Counted from the stretch's first letter, positions 54,419 to 62,179 are shown. The stretch is 64,000 nt of DNA from Legionella santicrucis (GCF_001468135.1 NZ_LNYU01000081.1:62001-126000), one strand, 5' to 3'. Program-made: numbers and translations. Notes: generated by a model not told the origin, from the sequence alone.

Positions 54419-55717
54419 ATGCCTTTATCTTCTAATACTGATGAACTATTCCGCGGATTCTCAAAGCTGTCACGTGAAGAACGATTTAAACGCTTGCTAG
54501 CCTTAGGTGCAATCACTGCAGACGATGTTGCTTTTCTTAAAAGTGGTGGTGTAAAAAATTTAAACTTGGCAGATAAACTCATTGAAAATGTTATAGGCTA
54601 CTTTCAGCTTCCTTTAGGTGTAGCAACTAACTTCAATATTAATGGACATGATTATGTTATTCCCATGGCTGTTGAAGAAACTTCAATCATTGCCGCTTTA
54701 TCCAAATCAGCTAAATGGATCAGACAATGTGGTGAAATAAAAACATGGGTACAAGGTGAATGCATTTTAGGCCAAATCCAATTAGCTAAAGTTAGAGACT
54801 TCAACAAATTTTCTCAAATTTTTAATGAAAATCGCACCTATTTGATTAGCAAAGCAAATAAAGATGTAGCAGAGAATATGGTAAAGCGCGGTGGTGGCGT
54901 TGTTGATCTGCAGCTACGTCTGCTTAAAAGAGAAGACGGTCAAGAGATGGTTGTCATCCATTTAACAATGAATAGCTGCGATGCGATGGGTGCTAATATT
55001 ATTAATCAAGTACTTGAATACTTAAAGACACCTATAGAACAGTTAACAGGTGAAGAAGTCACCATGTGCATTTTATCCAACCTAAACGACCAAAAACTAA
55101 CTACAGCCCAAGTCACCATTCATACCATTGATCCAATACTTGGCCAAAAGCTCCAGGAGGCCTCTCTTTTTGCTGAAATGGATCCCTATAGAGCAGCCAC
55201 GCATAATAAAGGAGTAATGAATGGAATTGATCCTGTCTTAATTGCAACGGGCAATGATTGGCGAGCAGTGGAAGCAGGAGTACATGCTTATGCGGCCCGT
55301 AATGGGCAATATCAGGCAATCACGCGTTGGCGCTATGAAGACGGCACTCTCACCGGCCAACTTACAGCTCCTATTGTAGTAGGTACTATAGGTGGAGTTA
55401 CTTCGCTCCATCCTACAGCTCAGATGTGTTTACGAATGATGAATATTTCTTCTGCAAACCAACTATCACAAGTTATTGCTGCAGTAGGCCTTGTACAAAA
55501 TTTAGGTGCAATTAAGGCATTATGCACTGAAGGCATTATTCAAGGACATATGAAACTTCATATCGACAATTTGCTCCTTGCTGCAGGAGCTAATGAAAGT
55601 GAAATGCCCCTTCTTAAAGAGCATTTACAAAAGTGGCTTGCTTTACATAAAAGAATCAGCCTAAATAACGCTCATGATTTATTGGCAAAAATCAGACAAA
55701 CTCCAATTGCAGTATGA
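54419..55717 (+). CDS. Hydroxymethylglutaryl-CoA reductase, class II
   Basis: Makes mevalonate from HMG-CoA, the committed step of isoprenoid synthesis. 432 residues. Class II (bacterial) features: ENVIGYFQLPLGVATNF with the catalytic Glu, DAMGANIINQVLEY (nucleotide-binding), GNDWRAVEAGVHAYAARNGQY, and the C-terminal catalytic His in IIQGHMKLHI. An AAGGAGAAAGC site precedes the ATG. The final flap is typical of the NADH/NADPH class II enzymes. Overlaps the next gene by 4 bp. Confidence 0.94.
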   Translation: MPLSSNTDELFRGFSKLSREERFKRLLALGAITADDVAFLKSGGVKNLNLADKLIENVIGYFQLPLGVATNFNINGHDYVIPMAVEETSIIAALSKSAKWIRQCGEIKTWVQGECILGQIQLAKVRDFNKFSQIFNENRTYLISKANKDVAENMVKRGGGVVDLQLRLLKREDGQEMVVIHLTMNSCDAMGANIINQVLEYLKTPIEQLTGEEVTMCILSNLNDQKLTTAQVTIHTIDPILGQKLQEASLFAEMDPYRAATHNKGVMNGIDPVLIATGNDWRAVEAGVHAYAARNGQYQAITRWRYEDGTLTGQLTAPIVVGTIGGVTSLHPTAQMCLRMMNISSANQLSQVIAAVGLVQNLGAIKALCTEGIIQGHMKLHIDNLLLAAGANESEMPLLKEHLQKWLALHKRISLNNAHDLLAKIRQTPIAV

Positions 55718-56595
55718 AATGGCTAATTCCTGCAAAAACATTTCTATTAGGAGAATACGCTGCATTAGCCGGAGCATCAGCGATTCTTTTAACCACATCC
55801 CCTTGTTTTGAGCTTATCTTAACGTCTGAAAGCAATAAACCATCAGAAATTCACCCTAAATCTCCAGCAGGAATATGGTGGCAACAGCAACACTTAGATC
55901 AAGGTTTAATTTGGAATGATCCATATGCAAAACGAGGGGGGTTAGGTGCATCCAGTGCACAATTTTTAGCAAGCTATTTAGCAAGCTGCTTTCTCAAAAA
56001 AAAGAAACCTAATTTAGATGACATGCTCAATGCTTACTATAAGGTATCATGGGTAGGTACGGGACTCAAGCCTAGTGGGTATGATGTTATAGCGCAAGCA
56101 CAAGATGGTTGTGTTTATGTTAATCAACAAAAAAAAATGATTCAATCTTATGGGTGGCCCTTCCAAGAGCTGTCTTTTTTTCTTATTCATACAGGAGTAA
56201 AGCTTGCAACACATCATCATTTACAAACCACTGCCCTACCCGATCAGATTGACCATTTATCTGCTTTAGTTGATGAAGCTAAGCTAGCATTTGAGCAAAT
56301 TGATTCTACAAAATTAATTGCAACTATTAATAATTATCATAAAAAATTAGTTGATTTGAATTTAGTCGCAGAGCACAGTTTAAATCTGATAAATCGACTT
56401 AAAGAATATGCCGAAATACTTGCCATCAAAGGTTGTGGTGCTTTAGGTTCAGACGTAATCTTAATCGTTACTGCAAATCATAAGGTCCAAATTTTAGAAA
56501 GCCGCTTAAAAGTACACAATTGTACGATTTTAGCTTCTGAAAAAAACATCTATTTTACAAATCAAAAATTAATAACTTTATCCCACTTTTGTTAA
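55714..56595 (+). CDS. Phosphomevalonate kinase-like GHMP kinase
   Basis: A 293-residue GHMP kinase starting in ATGA overlap with HMG-CoA reductase. PAKTFLLGEYAALAGASAIL is the mevalonate kinase-type substrate motif, RGGLGASSAQFLASYLA the ATP loop, KPSGYDVIAQAQDGCVYV the catalytic region, and GCGALGSDVILIV the GHMP C-terminal motif. Its place beside HMG-CoA reductase, and the separate mevalonate kinase elsewhere, makes phosphomevalonate kinase the best assignment. Only the role, not the fold, is in doubt. Confidence 0.88.
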   Translation: MKWLIPAKTFLLGEYAALAGASAILLTTSPCFELILTSESNKPSEIHPKSPAGIWWQQQHLDQGLIWNDPYAKRGGLGASSAQFLASYLASCFLKKKKPNLDDMLNAYYKVSWVGTGLKPSGYDVIAQAQDGCVYVNQQKKMIQSYGWPFQELSFFLIHTGVKLATHHHLQTTALPDQIDHLSALVDEAKLAFEQIDSTKLIATINNYHKKLVDLNLVAEHSLNLINRLKEYAEILAIKGCGALGSDVILIVTANHKVQILESRLKVHNCTILASEKNIYFTNQKLITLSHFC

Positions 56596-56663
56596 TTCTT
56601 TGTCCTCAAAAACAAAAAATAACCACAAAAATAACAAAAATATGAGAAACATGATAAAAAGAC

Positions 56664-56691
56664 TTGAAATTCTATCTTAATCCGGTATGAT
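56664..56691 (+). promoter_or_regulatory. Candidate promoter of the tRNA-Lys genes
   Basis: TTGAAA at 56664-56669, 16 bp, then TATGAT at 56686-56691. The first tRNA starts 14 bp after the -10. Confidence 0.5.
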
Positions 56692-56704
56692 TCGAGCCTC
56701 TTTA

Positions 56705-56780
56705 GGGCCGTTAGCTCAGGTGGTAGAGCAGGAGGCTTTTAACCTCTGTGTCATAGGTTCGAATCCTATACGGCCCACCA
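56705..56780 (+). tRNA. tRNA-Lys (UUU)
   Basis: 76 nt with CCA encoded. Acceptor GGGCCGT pairs with ACGGCCC, anticodon stem GGAGG/CCTCT around CTTTTAA gives anticodon TTT, T loop GGTTCGAATCC. Confidence 0.97.
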
Positions 56781-56815
56781 GTTTTGTAGTATTGTTTTAA
56801 ATATTTAGCTCTTTA

Positions 56816-56891
56816 GGGCCGTTAGCTCAGGTGGTAGAGCAGGAGGCTTTTAACCTCTGTGTCATAGGTTCGAATCCTATACGGCCCACCA
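56816..56891 (+). tRNA. tRNA-Lys (UUU), second identical copy
   Basis: Identical over its whole length to the copy at 56705-56780, 35 bp downstream. A recent or homogenised tandem duplication. Confidence 0.97.
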
Positions 56892-56955
56892 TTTTGGTTT
56901 CCAGCTATCAACCAAAGAAATAGATGCAGAAAATGTATCAAATTCTTACCTTATT

Positions 56956-57032
56956 GCGCTCGTAGCTCAGCTGGATAGAGTACTTGGCTTCGAACCAAGG
57001 TGTCGGGGGTTCGAGTCCCTCCGAGCGCACCA
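56956..57032 (+). tRNA. tRNA-Arg (UCG)
   Basis: 77 nt with CCA encoded. Acceptor GCGCTCG pairs with CGAGCGC; anticodon stem CTTGG/CCAAG with loop CTTCGAA gives TCG. It is the attachment site of the adjacent integrative element. Confidence 0.95.
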
Positions 57033-57059
57033 TATTTATCAAAGACTTAGCTCTGATTT

Positions 57060-57121
57060 GTGTCATAAAAACCAAGCTACTGTGGCAAAAACGTGTCATA
57101 AACCTGTGTCATAAAAACCAA
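57060..57121. repeat. Direct repeats between tRNA-Arg and the integrase
   Basis: GTGTCATAAA occurs at 57060, 57093 and 57106, twice extended to GTGTCATAAAAACCAA; a fourth degenerate copy, TGTGGCAAAAACG, lies at about 57081. They are in the position of integrase arm-type binding sites next to the attachment site. Confidence 0.65.
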
Positions 57122-58117
57122 CTACGCGGGTAAAGACACATCATGAATACGTTCTGCCGCCGTTCTTAAATGCTCACTAGAAAGGTGTGCATAACGCAGC
57201 ACCATTTCATAAGTTGACCAACCACCCAGTTGTTGCAGCTCGTGTAACGGTGTACCATTTTGGACATGCCAACTTGCCCAAGTATGGCGTAAGTCATGCC
57301 AACGAAAATCACTAATGCCTGCACGCTCTAATGCTTTTCGCCACGCGTGATTGTTACAGCGTGTCACCGGCTGCCCCTGATAGGTAAAAACATAAGTAGG
57401 ATTTTTACCTATTTGGTCTTTTAATATCGCAATCGCTTGTTGGCTCAATGGGACAGGAATGGGGCGTTTTGATTTAGATTCATCTGCATGAATAAGCGCA
57501 TGCTTTTTTTCTAAATGAATTTCGCTCCATTTTAGTTGAGTCACATTGGATTCCCGAAGACCGGTCACTAAGGTAAAAGAAGCCATGTCCTTTAAGTGGC
57601 TTGGCAATTCTTTTAATAATTGACTAGCTTCGTTCTGTGTTAGCCAACGAATACGTCTATTTTCAACTTTTCTCATTCGGATAACGGGCAATGTTTCTAA
57701 CCATCCCCACTCTTTTTGAGCACGGTTTAAAATGGCTCTGACTAACTCCAAAACCCGATTAACCGTAGTTGGTGAGACATTCGATTGCTCCTTCTTTTTT
57801 GCAATAGATTCGATTAAGTCACGATCAATATCTGTTAATTTTTTTGTTCGAAAGTGTTGATCGAGCCAAGCTAAATGAATTTTATCCGTTTCCAGACTGC
57901 GTTTATGCGCAGATTCCTCTAGCCATCGAAGTACCGCGTCCATCCATGTTTTATTGGGGATTGATTTTATTTGCTTTTCCGTCCATAACTCATGTTTTAA
58001 TTGAGCATGAAAATATTCAGCATCTTGCTTTACTTCAGTCCCAGTACTTTTACGTACTCGTTTTCCTTGGTGGAAAATGTCAACCCACCAGATCCCATCT
58101 CTTTTGTAGAGTGCCAT
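57122..58117 (-). CDS. Tyrosine-recombinase integrase of a tRNA-Arg element
   Basis: A 331-residue phage-type integrase. Residues 1-55 form the arm-binding domain (LYKRDGIWWVDIFHQGKRVRKSTGT), then a core-binding domain and the catalytic domain: TGLRESNVTQLKW (Arg), HDLRHTWASW (His-x-x-Arg), LGGWSTYEMVLRYAHL with the second His/Trp position and the nucleophile Tyr in RYAHLS. All catalytic residues are present, so it looks active. It points at tRNA-Arg, the usual arrangement for site-specific integration at a tRNA 3' end. AGGAG 9 bp before the ATG. Confidence 0.93.
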   Translation of the reverse strand: MALYKRDGIWWVDIFHQGKRVRKSTGTEVKQDAEYFHAQLKHELWTEKQIKSIPNKTWMDAVLRWLEESAHKRSLETDKIHLAWLDQHFRTKKLTDIDRDLIESIAKKKEQSNVSPTTVNRVLELVRAILNRAQKEWGWLETLPVIRMRKVENRRIRWLTQNEASQLLKELPSHLKDMASFTLVTGLRESNVTQLKWSEIHLEKKHALIHADESKSKRPIPVPLSQQAIAILKDQIGKNPTYVFTYQGQPVTRCNNHAWRKALERAGISDFRWHDLRHTWASWHVQNGTPLHELQQLGGWSTYEMVLRYAHLSSEHLRTAAERIHDVSLPA

Positions 58118-58323
58118 GTTTTACTACTCCTATTATGGACACCCTGCGACGCATCGCAGCTAGAGTACTTGTTTCTAATATGCATCACAAGATCTTGTTC
58201 TAAAAAAATCCAACTTCTACCAACCTTGACACCTGGTAATTTCCCAGTGGCAGCCATACGTCTAATAGTTTCTCTATGTGCACCAAGAAATTGTGCCGCC
58301 TGATTGATATCCAGTGTTTTCAT
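58030..58323 (-). CDS. Small HTH DNA-binding protein, excisionase-like
   Basis: 97 residues: an N-terminal MerR-like helix-turn-helix (LDINQAAQFLGAHRETIRRMAATGKLPGVKVGRSWIFLEQDL), as in excisionase and plasmid Xis proteins, then a basic tail. It lies directly upstream of the integrase, and its last 88 bp overlap the integrase start, an unusually long overlap that implies coupled or read-through expression. Probably controls excision direction. Confidence 0.75.
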   Translation of the reverse strand: MKTLDINQAAQFLGAHRETIRRMAATGKLPGVKVGRSWIFLEQDLVMHIRNKYSSCDASQGVHNRSSKTWHSTKEMGSGGLTFSTKENEYVKVLGLK

Positions 58324-58334
58324 GTGAACGACTC

Positions 58335-58583
58335 CTATTCGCTATCGCTATGCAATTTGTTTTTGTTCATTTGAATGTCGAGGATAATCTGATAAAGCCT
58401 TGTTAAAGCTATTTCGGACAAAAAATGTGGGGGTATCGTTTGATCATGATAAATTGAACGTATGCTGCTGATCGGTGCCCCTGTATGATTAGCAATATCC
58501 TTTAAGGTAAAGTGTGTCGATGACAATAAATAGTCAATTATTCCTTTATAAATAGTGACCTTGAATTTGCACTGGCACTTCAT
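58335..58583 (-). CDS. Small hypothetical protein with possible HTH, 82 aa
   Basis: 82 residues, starting MKCQCKFKVT. The middle, LKDIANHTGAPISSIRSIYHDQTIPP, looks like a helix-turn-helix (Gly at the turn). Small, basic, in the integration cluster and divergent from the repressor. A second DNA-binding protein of the element, function unknown. Confidence 0.55.
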   Translation of the reverse strand: MKCQCKFKVTIYKGIIDYLLSSTHFTLKDIANHTGAPISSIRSIYHDQTIPPHFLSEIALTRLYQIILDIQMNKNKLHSDSE

Positions 58584-58693
58584 AAGATGGCACTCCTGTA
58601 ATAACGCACAATTATTATTGTGTTATGAATTTAAAAATTGTTTAGTAAGTTCTTACTACGTGATATTTTCGTCAGATGTGTTAATATCTACTT

Positions 58694-58743
58694 TTACATC
58701 AGTGTAATTAGTTACATCGATGTAAACTATTACATTAATGTAA
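58694..58743. promoter_or_regulatory. Three 14-bp palindromic operators of the element repressor
   Basis: TTACATCAGTGTAA (58694-58707), TTACATCGATGTAA (58712-58725) and TTACATTAATGTAA (58730-58743) are separated by two 4-bp spacers, giving an 18-bp period. The last two are perfect palindromes and share TTACAT/ATGTAA; the first has one mismatched arm base. They end 12 bp before the repressor start and lie in the gap between the repressor and the divergent integration genes, as in lambda-type operator regions. Confidence 0.8.
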
Positions 58744-58755
58744 CTAAGTCAAGGT

Positions 58756-59403
58756 ATGTCGACAATTCTTTTAAACGATATTAATCAACTCTCATTGGCG
58801 CAAACGCTGACAGATTTAATTGAACGTGAAAATAAACTCACGCCGGCTGCCCTTGCACGAAAACTAGGAATTCCGACCAATAAAATTACCCGCATCCTAA
58901 ATGGAGATGTTACCGATCCTAAAGCAAGTACTTTATTGCAAATCGCAAATTACTTTGGCATCACTATTGAACAATTGCTTGGTGTGGAACCTATGGTGCG
59001 TGAAGGCATCTCTCAACGATTGACAACAACTCAGGCATTGCCAATTTTTGAATTGAGTCATCCTGAACAAATGACAAAGGAATGGTATCGTTGGATTCCA
59101 AATGATATTGCCGGGGATTATTTCACTCTTGCGCTTAATACGGACTTGTATGAACCTACTTTCCAGAAAAATTCGCTACTGATTATAAACCGAGATATAG
59201 CTCCTGACGATCGTTCCTATATTTTGATTAAAAAGAACGATAACCCCCATCACTATTTGATAAAAAAATATGTTCAGGAAGGCGATCAAATCTATTTGTA
59301 TCCAATTAATCCTAAGTTGCCGATAGAAATTTTTGATGAAAACTTATACACTGTTATTGGGGTAATATTAGAAGTGCATCAAAAATTACGCACTAAAAAA
59401 TAA
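58756..59403 (+). CDS. CI-like repressor: XRE HTH with S24-type C-terminal domain
   Basis: 215 residues. HTH at about 28-50 (LTPAALARKLGIPTNKITRILNG), then a LexA/CI-like C-terminal fold from about residue 95. At the autocleavage site the usual D-S-M-E-P is DLYEP (residues 130-134): the Ser nucleophile is absent, while the Lys (LIKK, 168-171) remains. So it should not self-cleave after SOS induction; release would need another route. It begins just after three palindromic operators, which are its likely binding sites. Divergent from the integrase genes. Confidence 0.85.
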   Translation: MSTILLNDINQLSLAQTLTDLIERENKLTPAALARKLGIPTNKITRILNGDVTDPKASTLLQIANYFGITIEQLLGVEPMVREGISQRLTTTQALPIFELSHPEQMTKEWYRWIPNDIAGDYFTLALNTDLYEPTFQKNSLLIINRDIAPDDRSYILIKKNDNPHHYLIKKYVQEGDQIYLYPINPKLPIEIFDENLYTVIGVILEVHQKLRTKK

Positions 59404-59419
59404 GTTTCAGGATGTAAAG

Positions 59420-59779
59420 ATGGAAAAGTGGAGTAAAGGAAACAAATTTTTACGCTTTATATATCAGCATGTTGTTGTCAGATTTGTTGGCCAAGTCAGA
59501 GAGCCTTACTTGATACGTATTGATAATATTTTTACTGATCCCAATAGCAATGAACTATCGGTTGCGTTTCATGTTGCCAATAAACGTGTTAATGAAGAAA
59601 GGACCGTCGCTGATTTTGTGAAATCCGATATGATTTATCTTGTTGATCCGCGTATTGTTTTTGATATGGGACAACAATTTGGTTCTCATATGGAGAAACT
59701 TCTTGTTACAAAAAAGAAAAATCCCAGTTTAAAAGCAAAATGCGTTACTGGCTTAAAACGGGTATTTATTGATGACTAA
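59420..59779 (+). CDS. Hypothetical protein of the integrative element, 119 aa
   Basis: I do not recognise it. Basic N-terminus (KWSKGNKFLRFIYQHVVVRF), a beta-rich middle and a basic C-terminus. No signal or membrane helix. It follows the repressor by 16 bp and its stop lies inside the first codons of a possible upstream start of the transporter, so it may be cotranscribed with both. Confidence 0.6.
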   Translation: MEKWSKGNKFLRFIYQHVVVRFVGQVREPYLIRIDNIFTDPNSNELSVAFHVANKRVNEERTVADFVKSDMIYLVDPRIVFDMGQQFGSHMEKLLVTKKKNPSLKAKCVTGLKRVFIDD

Positions 59780-59802
59780 TTTAATATCGGGTAAATCAAA
59801 AA

Positions 59803-59809
59803 CCCCCCC
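59803..59809. repeat. Run of seven cytosines in the 5' region of the transporter gene
   Basis: CCCCCCC, rare in this low-GC DNA. ATG 59772 opens a frame (MTNLISGKSKTPP) that ends 12 bp after the run; removing one C would join it to the transporter frame, so the tract decides translation. See findings. Confidence 0.7.
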
Positions 59810-59832
59810 TTCAATTTAAAGTATTTCATACC

Positions 59833-61203
59833 TTGCTTGGTTTTGCAGTTTTCTTTTCCTTAATAACTATCCCTGCTGAAGCTCAGGTAATCGATATTTT
59901 TAGCATACGAATGGCATCAGAATTTTTGTGGTGGCCTGTTGTTTTTTTTGTATTTCAATTGATCTATAGAGTCTATGGATTAGCATACTTGCGGCATACT
60001 GTTTATTTAGTAATCGTGTTCCACGCGATCTATATTTTGTTCTTAAAGTTTGCTATTTGGTTACCTGCATCGTCGTTCTGGAAGATGCAAGAGATCTATA
60101 CACAAGTCCTTGGCAGAGATTTCTTTTATGTGGTAAGGAGCTCACTATTTTTGTGGGGTTGTGCGTTGTTACCCATTCAATTTATAACGCGCATTGATAC
60201 AAAACAAAGCCAATATGTATTTCTAACTTCGTTGTTTGTCTTTTTTGTGCTGAATATGGTTTGGCTTAATCCTCATGATGAAACCAGCAAATTACAGCTA
60301 ATCATTGGATTGATGATTCTCGGTTTTTTGAATATTTTCTGTCAAATACTATGCAATCTTATTTCCAAGATCGAGCAAATAAACGCTCTGCATGAAGCTG
60401 ATCAGAGACTGTTCCAATTTGGACCACCCCAACGATCACCTGAATATGGGAATAAATTTAAATATCATCATATTCTTTTTTGCTCAAGTATCGTTTTTTT
60501 TATTGCATCAAAAACTATGGCGGCTAAATTCATCTCGATAGGATTTCTAACCATTAATGTTGGTGGCATTGTTTTTTCACTAGCTTACTTAGCTGCAGAT
60601 ATGATGACCGATGTGTATGGCATTGAACGTACGAAGCAGATGATCTTATTCGTTATTTTTTGCAACCTACTGTTTGTTTTTGATGTTTGGATAACAAATT
60701 TGCTTGCTATTCATGAAAGTGATCCTTTTAGATCGATTTTACATAATCAGGCGCGCATGTTTATTGCCTCAGCTACAGCTTTTTTTCTTGGCATGACTAT
60801 TAATTCAACGGTAATCTCCATTATTAAATCGAGACAACGAAAGCGAGGTATTTCGCTAAAGAAAGAGTTCATTACTACTGTATGGACGAGAATTGCTACG
60901 TCCTCTGCCTTTGGAATCATTATTGATGTAAGTCTTTTTTCATTGGTAGCTTTTTATGGCATAGTACCAACCGAAAAGCTAGGCAGTGTCATTGTCTTTG
61001 AAGACGCTTACAAAATATCGTATGAAGTTTTGCTGGCACCAGTTTCAATCCTGCTGATTTATTTTCTCAAGGTAAAAGAAAAAGTCGATATTTATGATGA
61101 ACTATCGAATTTAAATCCCTTCAGGATTGACACTAATTACAAACTGAGTGCAAACAAATTTGCAGAAAATTATATTCCACCAGAGAGGAAAAATGATGGA
61201 TAA
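59833..61203 (+). CDS. VUT-family (YhhQ-like) membrane transporter with extra N-terminal membrane domain
   Basis: A 456-residue inner-membrane protein. Residues about 210-430 match the VUT family (FFIASKTMAAKFISIGFLTINVGGIVFSLAYLAADMMTDVYGIERTKQMI; FEDAYKISYEVLLAP), which imports queuosine precursors in E. coli YhhQ. The first 200 residues form about six further helices that do not belong to VUT and are unknown to me. The only start in this frame is TTG 59833, with no ribosome site; one C fewer in the 7-C tract at 59803 would place the start at ATG 59772. Its stop overlaps the deaminase gene, so both are coexpressed. Confidence 0.75.
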   Translation: MLGFAVFFSLITIPAEAQVIDIFSIRMASEFLWWPVVFFVFQLIYRVYGLAYLRHTVYLVIVFHAIYILFLKFAIWLPASSFWKMQEIYTQVLGRDFFYVVRSSLFLWGCALLPIQFITRIDTKQSQYVFLTSLFVFFVLNMVWLNPHDETSKLQLIIGLMILGFLNIFCQILCNLISKIEQINALHEADQRLFQFGPPQRSPEYGNKFKYHHILFCSSIVFFIASKTMAAKFISIGFLTINVGGIVFSLAYLAADMMTDVYGIERTKQMILFVIFCNLLFVFDVWITNLLAIHESDPFRSILHNQARMFIASATAFFLGMTINSTVISIIKSRQRKRGISLKKEFITTVWTRIATSSAFGIIIDVSLFSLVAFYGIVPTEKLGSVIVFEDAYKISYEVLLAPVSILLIYFLKVKEKVDIYDELSNLNPFRIDTNYKLSANKFAENYIPPERKNDG

Positions 61204-61669
61204 ATGCCTACATGATTTTATGACGGCAACAATAGAGATAGCTGCATCAAATCCCATAGCTCCTTATGGCGCAATCATTGTTTATGACGATAAAGAAATT
61301 TTACTGAAATCTGTTAATAGCGCCCATCATCATCCATTAATGCATGGTGAATTATCTGTTATCCATACCTTGTTTAATAAGGGCTTCAATGGTGATGTTA
61401 GCAAGCTAAGCCTCTATACTACAGCAGAACCTTGTCCTATGTGTGCGGCTGCGATTTACTGGGCAATGATTCCAAAAGTAGTGTATGGCACATCTATCCC
61501 TTTTCTCCATGATTTATTTGGTCGACAAATTGAGGTTAGAGCCACAGAAATTTTTTCAAAGACACCGAATTTTTATACTTGTGAGCTTGTTGGTGGTGTC
61601 AAAGAAGCAGAGTGCAATCAATTATTTATTAAAGCAAAAGAATTAAGAGACCTACAATCTGTCAAATAG
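61196..61669 (+). CDS. Cytosolic nucleoside/nucleobase deaminase (CDA fold, TadA/GuaD type)
   Basis: 157 residues with the zinc-binding H-x-E at MHGELSV (His50, Glu52) and P-C-x-x-C at AEPCPMCAA (Cys80, Cys83). This is the CMP/dCMP deaminase fold, closest in style to guanine deaminase and TadA. Start ATG 61196 (second of ATGATG) has GAGAGG 7 bp ahead; the gene overlaps the transporter stop by 8 bp. Substrate unknown; a base or 7-deazapurine imported by the transporter is a natural guess. Confidence 0.82.
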   Translation: MDKCLHDFMTATIEIAASNPIAPYGAIIVYDDKEILLKSVNSAHHHPLMHGELSVIHTLFNKGFNGDVSKLSLYTTAEPCPMCAAAIYWAMIPKVVYGTSIPFLHDLFGRQIEVRATEIFSKTPNFYTCELVGGVKEAECNQLFIKAKELRDLQSVK

Positions 61670-62179
61670 GACGTTTGATTGACTGGCAAGAGTTCCGCCA
61701 GTAATTGTTCCTTTATAGAAGGATGACCTTTTATTAATTTCTGCCGCACGAATATTAATTTGATTCCAACCATGGTTTATCAAATATTCAAAAGAAGTGG
61801 CAAATACAACCCTTGATATTTTTGTCCAAACAACAGCACTTTGGCACATCGAACAAGGCTCAGCGGTGGTGTATAAAGTCACTTGTGACCAATCCACCTT
61901 GGGATGTTCTTTAACACAATTGTTGATCGCCACCATCTCCCCATGAAAAGTTGGATTAACTTTGCTTGCATTGATTCCTTTTGACAAAATTTCACCTGTT
62001 TTATTGTCAACGATGAGGGCAGCAAATGGAGCCTTTGGATTGCTTTTTGCGAGATCAATGGCTATCTGCATATAATATTCATCAGATTTTTTAGCCTGGA
62101 GCTGCTTGGTATCAACTGCGAAGCATTGCAGGCCATTTATTGTAAAAAAGATAATCGTTGAAATAGTAAGTTTGTTCAC
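61652..62179 (-). CDS. Exported nucleoside deaminase with signal peptide
   Basis: 175 residues, a paralogue of the previous gene but with a Sec signal peptide (KL...IIFFTINGLQCF, cleavage near AVD). Zinc sites FHGEM (His79, Glu81) and AEPCSMC (Cys109, Cys112) are intact. An exported CDA-fold enzyme is unusual, since substrates are mostly cytosolic; it would act on extracellular or periplasmic purines. The signal Cys (LQC) is not a good lipobox. Convergent with the cytosolic enzyme, the 3' ends overlapping by 18 bp. Confidence 0.8.
   Translation of the reverse strand: MNKLTISTIIFFTINGLQCFAVDTKQLQAKKSDEYYMQIAIDLAKSNPKAPFAALIVDNKTGEILSKGINASKVNPTFHGEMVAINNCVKEHPKVDWSQVTLYTTAEPCSMCQSAVVWTKISRVVFATSFEYLINHGWNQINIRAAEINKRSSFYKGTITGGTLASQSNVLFDRL

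Noticed and set aside
58694-58743. CRISPR array
   Set aside because: Repeats are 14-bp palindromes with 4-bp spacers and stand before a repressor; they are operators. No CRISPR array or cas gene seen in the window.
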